From Aquificota bacterium (GTDB taxonomy: Bacteria; Aquificota; Aquificia; Aquificales; Aquificaceae), in NCBI GenBank assembly GCA_024280065.1, contig JAJRQX010000091.1, forward strand, positions 1 through 11,451: 11,451 nucleotides of DNA. The letters run 5' to 3'. The notes beneath the pieces are model-generated. The model searched no databases, was not told where the DNA came from, and worked only from the letters and a program-made list of their open reading frames with translations. How positions within the stretch are numbered: the first letter of the stretch is position 1; each line of letters begins with the position of its first letter. A program made the translations under genes and the position numbers. Positions 6,890 through 11,451 of the stretch are shown here, in pieces.

Positions 6890-9800
6890 CTAAGCCTTAA
6901 CCTCCTTACCGCTCACTACCACCTCCTCCCGGGCAAATCTCCTGTATACCCACTCGTAAACCGCGGGGAGGATCACAAGGGTGAGGAGTGTAGATGTAAA
7001 TATGCCTCCCACGACCACGGTGGCTAAGGGCTTCTGGACCTCTGAACCTATGTCCCTTATCACAAGGAGTGGTATAAGGCCTATGAATGTGGTTATGGCG
7101 GTTATGAGTATGGGCCTTATCCTGAGGAGGGCCGCCCTCCTTACCGCGGACATTATGTCAAACCCGTCCTCAAGGAGGGACCTTATGTAGGAGACGAGGA
7201 CGACACCGTTTAAGGTCGCTATGCCGAATATGGCTATGAACCCTATCGCGGACGGGACGGAGAGGTTGAAGCCGGATACATAGAGGGCGACTATACCACC
7301 TATGACCGCGAAGGGGACGTTTAGCATAACAACCAAGGCGTCCCTGACCGAGTTGAAGTTAAGGTAAAGCAGGACGAAGATGAGAAATATTGATACTGGA
7401 ACCGCGACTGACAGCCTCTTCATGGCCCTCTGCTGGTTCTCAAACTGCCCGCCGTAAGTTATGAAGTAGCCCTTGGGAAGCTTTACTTCCTTTCGTATCC
7501 TCTCCTGGAGCTCTTTCACGAAGCTCCCTATGTCCCTCCCCTCCACGTTGCACATCACCAGGGAATACCTGATGTTGTTCTCCCTCCTTATGACGAAGAG
7601 ACCCGGTTCAACCTTTATGTCCGCCACGTCCCCGAAGGTGAGGATCTTACCGTCCCTCTCAAATATGGGTATTTCCTTAAGACGTTCCACGTTACCCCTG
7701 AACTCCTCTGGAAGGGATAGGATGAGGGGAAAGAGGAAGGTGTCCCTTTGGAGAACGCCGACTTCGGCTCCTCCTAAGGCATACTTTATGACGTTGAGGA
7801 CCTCCTCCGCGGTTATCCCGTATCTCTCAAGGGTCTCCCACTTGGGGTAAACCCTAAGCTGAAGTCTTCCCGCCTGTATCTCCTTCTGGACATCCACAGC
7901 ACCGGGGACCTGTTCCGTTATCTCCTTAACTCTGTCCGCGAGCTCGTTCAGGACTTCCGGATCCTGCCCGAAGATCTTTATGGCTATATCAGCCCTTACT
8001 CCTGAGAGCAGCTCGTCTATCCTCATCTTTATAGGCTGGGTGAAGCCTATGGAAGCGGGAAGCCAGGCGAGTCTCTCCCTCAGCATCCGGTTGAACTCTT
8101 CCCTCGTTCTGAAAGTCTCCCACTCCTCCTGAGGCTTCAGTATTATCCAGGTCTCTATGTAGTTGACGTCAACTACTTCACCCTTCTCCGCCCTTCCCAC
8201 CGTTGAGAATGTTCTGATCACTTCAGGGAACTTCAGGGCCTCCTTCTCTATCGCCATAGCGACCCTCTTGGCCTCCTCTATGGAAACGTTAGGGTCAAGG
8301 AAGGCCTTCACTATAACTGAACCCTCCTCAAGCTCGGGAGCGAACTCGGTCCCTATCCTCGTGAGCAGAAACAGGCTCCCCGCGAAGACTACCACCACAC
8401 CAGCAAAGAGCGGTGTCCTCACCTTGAAGCTGAGGTCAAGGACCCTTGAGTAGAACCTGTGTATCACCCGCATCACCCAGCTGTATGTAGTCTTTCCAGG
8501 CTTCAGGAAGTAATAGGTTAGAACCGGTATGAAGGTGAAGGCGATTATCATGGATGATATAAGGGCTATTATCAGCGTAAGGGCCAGGGGCTTAAAGTAC
8601 TTACCCTCTATGGACTCAAAGACGAATATGGGAGAGAAAACAATAACTATTATGAGAACCGCAAAAAATACGGGCTTCCAGACTTCCCTGACCGAGTCAA
8701 GGATTATGGAGAACTTAAGCCCTTCTCTCTTCTCGCTCAGATGTCTGTATATGTTCTCAACTATGACCACCGATGAGTCTACGAACATACCTATACCTAT
8801 GGCGAGGCCTCCTAAAGTCATCAGGTTCCCGCTCATCCCCGTGTTCTTCATGACTATGAAGGCGGTAAGCAAAGTTATGGGTAGTGAGGATATGACTATA
8901 AGGGAAGCCCTGAGATTCCCCATGAGGAAGGTGGTTACCAAAGCGACGAGGACCATACCACTAAGTAGGGCCTTCTGGATGGTGGCGACCGCCTTTTCCG
9001 TGAGGTAGGCCTGGTCATAAAGGTGCTCTATCTTAACGCCCTCAGGAAGTATATCTTGGATCTCCTTAAGCTTCTCCTTTACCTTATCCACCACCTCCTT
9101 CGTGTTCTCGTATATCCTCTTCACGACCACGTTCCCCTGAACCTCCCTCCCGTCCATGGTGAACGCCCCTCTCCTGTTGGGGACCTCGCCTCTCACCACT
9201 CTCGCTACATCTCTCACATGGACACTTATCCCCCTTTCCTCGTCCACCCTGACAGGTATCCTGAGTATGTCTTCAGGGGAGTAAACCCTACCGAGACCTC
9301 TGACCACTAAGTCTCCTTCCGCGGACTGGAAGAACCCGCCTCCAACAAGGACGTTGTTCTCCTTAAGGGCCTTTATGAGGTCTTCAAGGGTTATCCCGTA
9401 AGCTATGAATTTGTCCGGCTCAGGGATTATGAGATATGCGAGCTCGGGTCCGAACTGGACTATCTCCTCTACACCTCCTACGCTCATTATTATGGGCCTG
9501 ACGATCCACTGCTGGATGATGGACTTAAGCTCCTCGTTTGTAAACCTACCGCTCGTGTCGTGAAGGACGTAGAGGAGCGCGTTTCCAAGGCCCGTTGAGT
9601 TGGGACCCATGACTGGGTTGAAACCTTCGGGTATCCTTTCCCTTGCGTCCGGGAGCTTCTCCATAACCAGTCTTCTCGCGAAGTATATGTCCGTTCCGTC
9701 CTTAAAGAAGACGGAGACGTAAGAAAGTCCCGGAAGGGATACACTCCTTACCAGTTCTACGTCCTTTAGACCGTTCATCACCGACTCTATGGGTATGGTT

Positions 9801-9982
9801 ATCAGGGTCTCCACCTCCTCCGCGGATAGACCGGGAGCCTCTGTGTATATGTTCACTTGGACAGGAGTAGGGTCAGGGAAGGCATCTATAGGTAGCTTCC
9901 TGAAGCTGTATACACCATAAACTATAACGCCCACGAGAGCTATCAGAACCAGGAGCCTGAACCTGAGAACGATCCTGAACAT
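6890..9982 (-). CDS. czcA: CzcA-like heavy-metal RND efflux pump (HME family)
   Basis: This inner-membrane proton-driven pump of 1030 residues is full length for the HME-RND family. It opens with a short cytoplasmic piece and TM1, then LPIDAFPDPTPVQV, the standard continuation that is broken in cusA. The TM4 motif AIGIGMFVDSSVVIVEN keeps the Asp (D402) and Glu (E409) matching CzcA D408 and E415, but the first acidic residue of the CzcA motif (its D402) is Gly396 here. The CusA methionine triad is absent: the three positions are Lys (GSVIVK), Tyr (VNYIETW) and Glu (RIDELLSG). The TM10-11 segment has ATLNG, as in CzcA, not the AAE of CusA. It is therefore not a standard Cu(I) pump; a divalent metal such as Zn, Co, Ni or Cd is the family-based guess. 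The start has a perfect ribosome binding site and lies 15 bases after the adaptor gene. It ends 9 bases from the convergent glycosyltransferase gene. Confidence 0.93.
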   Translation of the reverse strand: MFRIVLRFRLLVLIALVGVIVYGVYSFRKLPIDAFPDPTPVQVNIYTEAPGLSAEEVETLITIPIESVMNGLKDVELVRSVSLPGLSYVSVFFKDGTDIYFARRLVMEKLPDARERIPEGFNPVMGPNSTGLGNALLYVLHDTSGRFTNEELKSIIQQWIVRPIIMSVGGVEEIVQFGPELAYLIIPEPDKFIAYGITLEDLIKALKENNVLVGGGFFQSAEGDLVVRGLGRVYSPEDILRIPVRVDEERGISVHVRDVARVVRGEVPNRRGAFTMDGREVQGNVVVKRIYENTKEVVDKVKEKLKEIQDILPEGVKIEHLYDQAYLTEKAVATIQKALLSGMVLVALVTTFLMGNLRASLIVISSLPITLLTAFIVMKNTGMSGNLMTLGGLAIGIGMFVDSSVVIVENIYRHLSEKREGLKFSIILDSVREVWKPVFFAVLIIVIVFSPIFVFESIEGKYFKPLALTLIIALISSMIIAFTFIPVLTYYFLKPGKTTYSWVMRVIHRFYSRVLDLSFKVRTPLFAGVVVVFAGSLFLLTRIGTEFAPELEEGSVIVKAFLDPNVSIEEAKRVAMAIEKEALKFPEVIRTFSTVGRAEKGEVVDVNYIETWIILKPQEEWETFRTREEFNRMLRERLAWLPASIGFTQPIKMRIDELLSGVRADIAIKIFGQDPEVLNELADRVKEITEQVPGAVDVQKEIQAGRLQLRVYPKWETLERYGITAEEVLNVIKYALGGAEVGVLQRDTFLFPLILSLPEEFRGNVERLKEIPIFERDGKILTFGDVADIKVEPGLFVIRRENNIRYSLVMCNVEGRDIGSFVKELQERIRKEVKLPKGYFITYGGQFENQQRAMKRLSVAVPVSIFLIFVLLYLNFNSVRDALVVMLNVPFAVIGGIVALYVSGFNLSVPSAIGFIAIFGIATLNGVVLVSYIRSLLEDGFDIMSAVRRAALLRIRPILITAITTFIGLIPLLVIRDIGSEVQKPLATVVVGGIFTSTLLTLVILPAVYEWVYRRFAREEVVVSGKEVKA

Positions 9983-9990
9983 ACCCGAGA

Positions 9991-9999
9991 CCTCCTTTT
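9991..9999 (-). promoter_or_regulatory. Shine-Dalgarno AAAAGGAGG for the CzcA-like gene
   Basis: On the minus strand AAAAGGAGG sits 8 bases before ATG 9982 and shares bases with the TAA stop of the adaptor gene (9998-10000). It fixes the start and suggests coupled translation. Confidence 0.8.
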
Positions 10000-11086
10000 A
10001 ATGGGTGTGGCCCGTCTCCTCAACACCAACGAGCTTGGTCTTTAAGAAGACAGTTCCAGAGACAGCTATTTTCTCTCCCTCCTTGAGTCCATCCTCAACT
10101 ACGTAGTAGCCATCTATCTCTTTCTCTATGTGGATCTCTCTGGGCTCAAAATGATCTCCCTTCCATACGAAGGCTACCTTTTTACCCTCTATCTCCTGAA
10201 CCGCACCCTTGGGTATAACTATTGCGAATCCGTCTTCCGTTCTTATCTCAAGCCTCACGAACATACCGGGCTTGAGCCTGTGCTTTGGATTCTTTGCAAC
10301 ACATCTTATCTTCACCCTTCTTGTCTTCCTGTCAACCTCGTGGCCTATGAAGTCTACCCTGCAGGACTGATTCAGTTCTCCGTGGACTATCTTCGCACTC
10401 ACACCTTCCTTTATCTCCCTTGCGGACCTTTCATCCGCCCACCCATAAACCCAGAGGACATCATGAGAATGGATCTTGAAAAGCTCCCTGTTAAGGCCCA
10501 CGCTCTCTCCGAGAACAACGTTCTGCTCAACCACATAACCTGTTCCGGGAGACCTCAGGAGCAGATGATATCCCTTTATCTCTCCGAAGCTCCTGAGTTT
10601 GCTGAGGAGTGCCTCGTACTCACCCTTTGCCCTCTCATACTCTATCATTGAGTTGTAGAACCTCGTATACTGGATCACCTTTTCCTCGTAAAGCTGTTTG
10701 TCCCTCTCATAGATCTTCCTCGCTGTCTCCATTCTGACCCTTGCCATCCTGAGCTCACCTATGAGGTCCGCAAGCTCAGGAGAGTAGATCTCCGCTATCG
10801 GGTCTCCTTTCCTTACGAAGTCCCCTTCCTTTACATAGATCCTTCTAACTATGCCTTCGACCGGGCTATAAACTGAAAAGCTGAGGAGCGGGTTCTCGTG
10901 AACCTCCGCGGGTATCCTTACGATCCTTCCCACGGGACCTTTCTTCACCGGAGCGATCTTTATGCCAAGCTCCCTTAGTGCCTCCTGCGTCATATGTATC
11001 TCTTTGAGGAGTTCCTCATGTCTGTGGTCGTGCTTCTCACCGCCGTAGGCCGAAAGGAGAAAGACAAGGAACAGAAGCACCATCAT
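9998..11086 (-). CDS. czcB: Periplasmic adaptor (membrane fusion protein) of RND efflux system, CzcB/CusB-like
   Basis: This adaptor bridges the RND pump and the outer-membrane channel in the periplasm. Its 362 residues start with a short hydrophobic signal segment (2-14) without a lipobox Cys. A His-rich stretch HDHRHEE (19-25) follows, then the family's MTQEALRELGIKIAPV opening (32-47). The two half-lipoyl segments are at about 70-104 (SPVEGIVRRIYVKEGDFVRK) and 178-205, separated by an alpha-helical hairpin (~105-168). A beta-barrel follows (~208-283, with RLKPGMFVRLEI) and then the membrane-proximal domain with VIPKGAVQE. The protein ends in GHTH, a second possible metal-binding patch. ATG 11086 has AGGAGGT at 8 bases spacing (11095-11101) and overlaps the upstream stop by 4 bases. 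A second ATG follows directly at 11083. The n-region of the signal has no Lys or Arg, which is unusual. Pump partner by operon: the CzcA-like protein. The metal is unknown. Confidence 0.92.
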   Translation of the reverse strand: MMVLLFLVFLLSAYGGEKHDHRHEELLKEIHMTQEALRELGIKIAPVKKGPVGRIVRIPAEVHENPLLSFSVYSPVEGIVRRIYVKEGDFVRKGDPIAEIYSPELADLIGELRMARVRMETARKIYERDKQLYEEKVIQYTRFYNSMIEYERAKGEYEALLSKLRSFGEIKGYHLLLRSPGTGYVVEQNVVLGESVGLNRELFKIHSHDVLWVYGWADERSAREIKEGVSAKIVHGELNQSCRVDFIGHEVDRKTRRVKIRCVAKNPKHRLKPGMFVRLEIRTEDGFAIVIPKGAVQEIEGKKVAFVWKGDHFEPREIHIEKEIDGYYVVEDGLKEGEKIAVSGTVFLKTKLVGVEETGHTH

Positions 11087-11451
11087 CTCTCCATACCTCC
11101 TACGGCAACAAACTCTGAATAGGCTACGTGTATATCTCTGAGTATCCGAGCCCTTGTCAGCAGGAGATCGTAGTATCTTCTCCTGATGTCCGAAAGCTCA
11201 AGCAATGTTATGGTCCTCAGCCTGTAGCTTTTCAGGGCGAGATTCAGCTCCTCTTTCGCTCTCGGTATGACGGTCTTCTCAATCTTTTCAAGCTCCTTCA
11301 GAAGGGTGGAGAGCCTTATCCTTATGGACCTCAACCTCCTGTCTATCCTGAGGATCTCACCCTTTAACTTTTCCCTCAGAGCCTCCTTAATGGCAGTCCT
11401 CTCAAGGATCTCACCCTGTCTCCTGTAAAACAGGGGCAATCCCACAGTGAG
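11083..11451 (-). CDS. Outer-membrane efflux factor (TolC/CzcC family), C-terminal part only
   Basis: This is the outer-membrane channel of the tripartite system. Only the last 122 residues are visible; the frame runs off the window end, so the GTG at 11445 is internal. The visible part begins LTVGLPLFYRRQGEI, matching the outer-membrane efflux protein pattern of a hydrophobic strand, PLF and a polar loop with N/R-QGEI. Long amphipathic helices follow, rich in Lys, Arg and Glu, with the typical YRLRTITLLELSDIRRRYYD segment (Tyr, Thr, Leu-Glu-Leu) and a final helix ARILRDIHVAYSEFVA. This arrangement forms the periplasmic tunnel in TolC and CzcC. Its TGA stop overlaps the adaptor ATG by 4 bases (ATGA), so the two are translationally coupled. 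Signal peptide and first repeat lie outside the window. Confidence 0.87.
   Translation of the reverse strand, partial: LTVGLPLFYRRQGEILERTAIKEALREKLKGEILRIDRRLRSIRIRLSTLLKELEKIEKTVIPRAKEELNLALKSYRLRTITLLELSDIRRRYYDLLLTRARILRDIHVAYSEFVAVGGMER
11095..11101 (-). promoter_or_regulatory. Shine-Dalgarno AGGAGGT for the adaptor gene
   Basis: AGGAGGT on the minus strand lies inside the 3' end of the outer-membrane factor gene, 8 bases before ATG 11086 and 11 bases before ATG 11083. The spacing favours 11086 as the start. Confidence 0.7.

Noticed and set aside
8529..9008. Long plus-strand open frame inside the CzcA-like gene (159 codons)
   Set aside because: It is opposite the conserved TM2-TM6 region; composition reflects the complement of the real gene.
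10130..10651. 173-codon plus-strand open frame inside the adaptor gene
   Set aside because: It is a shadow of the adaptor reading frame, with no ribosome binding site and no recognisable domain.
1..11451. tRNA, rRNA, CRISPR repeats, insertion sequences or riboswitches
   Set aside because: Coding sequence fills nearly the whole window; I saw no direct repeats with spacers, transposase motifs, terminal inverted repeats or cloverleaf-like segments.

Overview
The window is protein-coding from end to end and holds two heavy-metal export loci that face each other, with two unrelated genes at the end of the first. The genes are tightly packed and overlap by 4-8 bases, start sites often have strong AGGAGG ribosome binding sites, Arg is mostly AGG and Ile mostly ATA, and the proteins are rich in Lys, Glu and Ile. 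This suggests a thermophilic Gram-negative-type bacterium, possibly Aquificales-like. That placement is inferred from style only. Tripartite RND pumps imply an outer membrane.

Plus strand, bases 1-5260: the 3' portion of a CopB-type (P1B-3) copper ATPase with a His-rich N-terminus and a CPH membrane motif is followed, with an 8-base overlap, by a CusA-type Cu(I)/Ag(I) RND pump. The pump keeps the complete methionine triad of the copper site but carries a single -1 frameshift at codon 31, in an A5 run after the first membrane helix. The rest of the protein is intact and conserved. The likely logic is a relay: CopB moves copper out of the cytoplasm and CusA moves it on through the periplasm and outer membrane. 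No CusB or CusC partner for CusA is visible here; they may lie upstream.

Plus strand, bases 5271-6880: a YaaA-like protein (peroxide-stress family, divergent) overlaps by 4 bases a membrane-anchored family 2 glycosyltransferase of the polyprenyl-phosphate sugar transferase type. They have no obvious link to metals beyond possible read-through from cusA.

Minus strand, bases 11451-6890: a complete-looking tripartite operon in the order outer-membrane factor (partial), periplasmic adaptor, CzcA-like RND pump. It has a 4-base overlap and a 15-base gap, and strong ribosome binding sites at the adaptor and pump starts. This pump lacks the Met triad of CusA and also lacks the first acidic residue of the classic CzcA TM4 motif, so its metal cannot be read from sequence. 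The two loci converge with only 9 bases between stop codons and no visible terminator.

I found no RNA gene, insertion sequence, CRISPR array or long intergenic region. The components are known families. The points worth a second look are the cusA frameshift, the departures from consensus at key motif residues, and the pairing of two distinct RND pumps.
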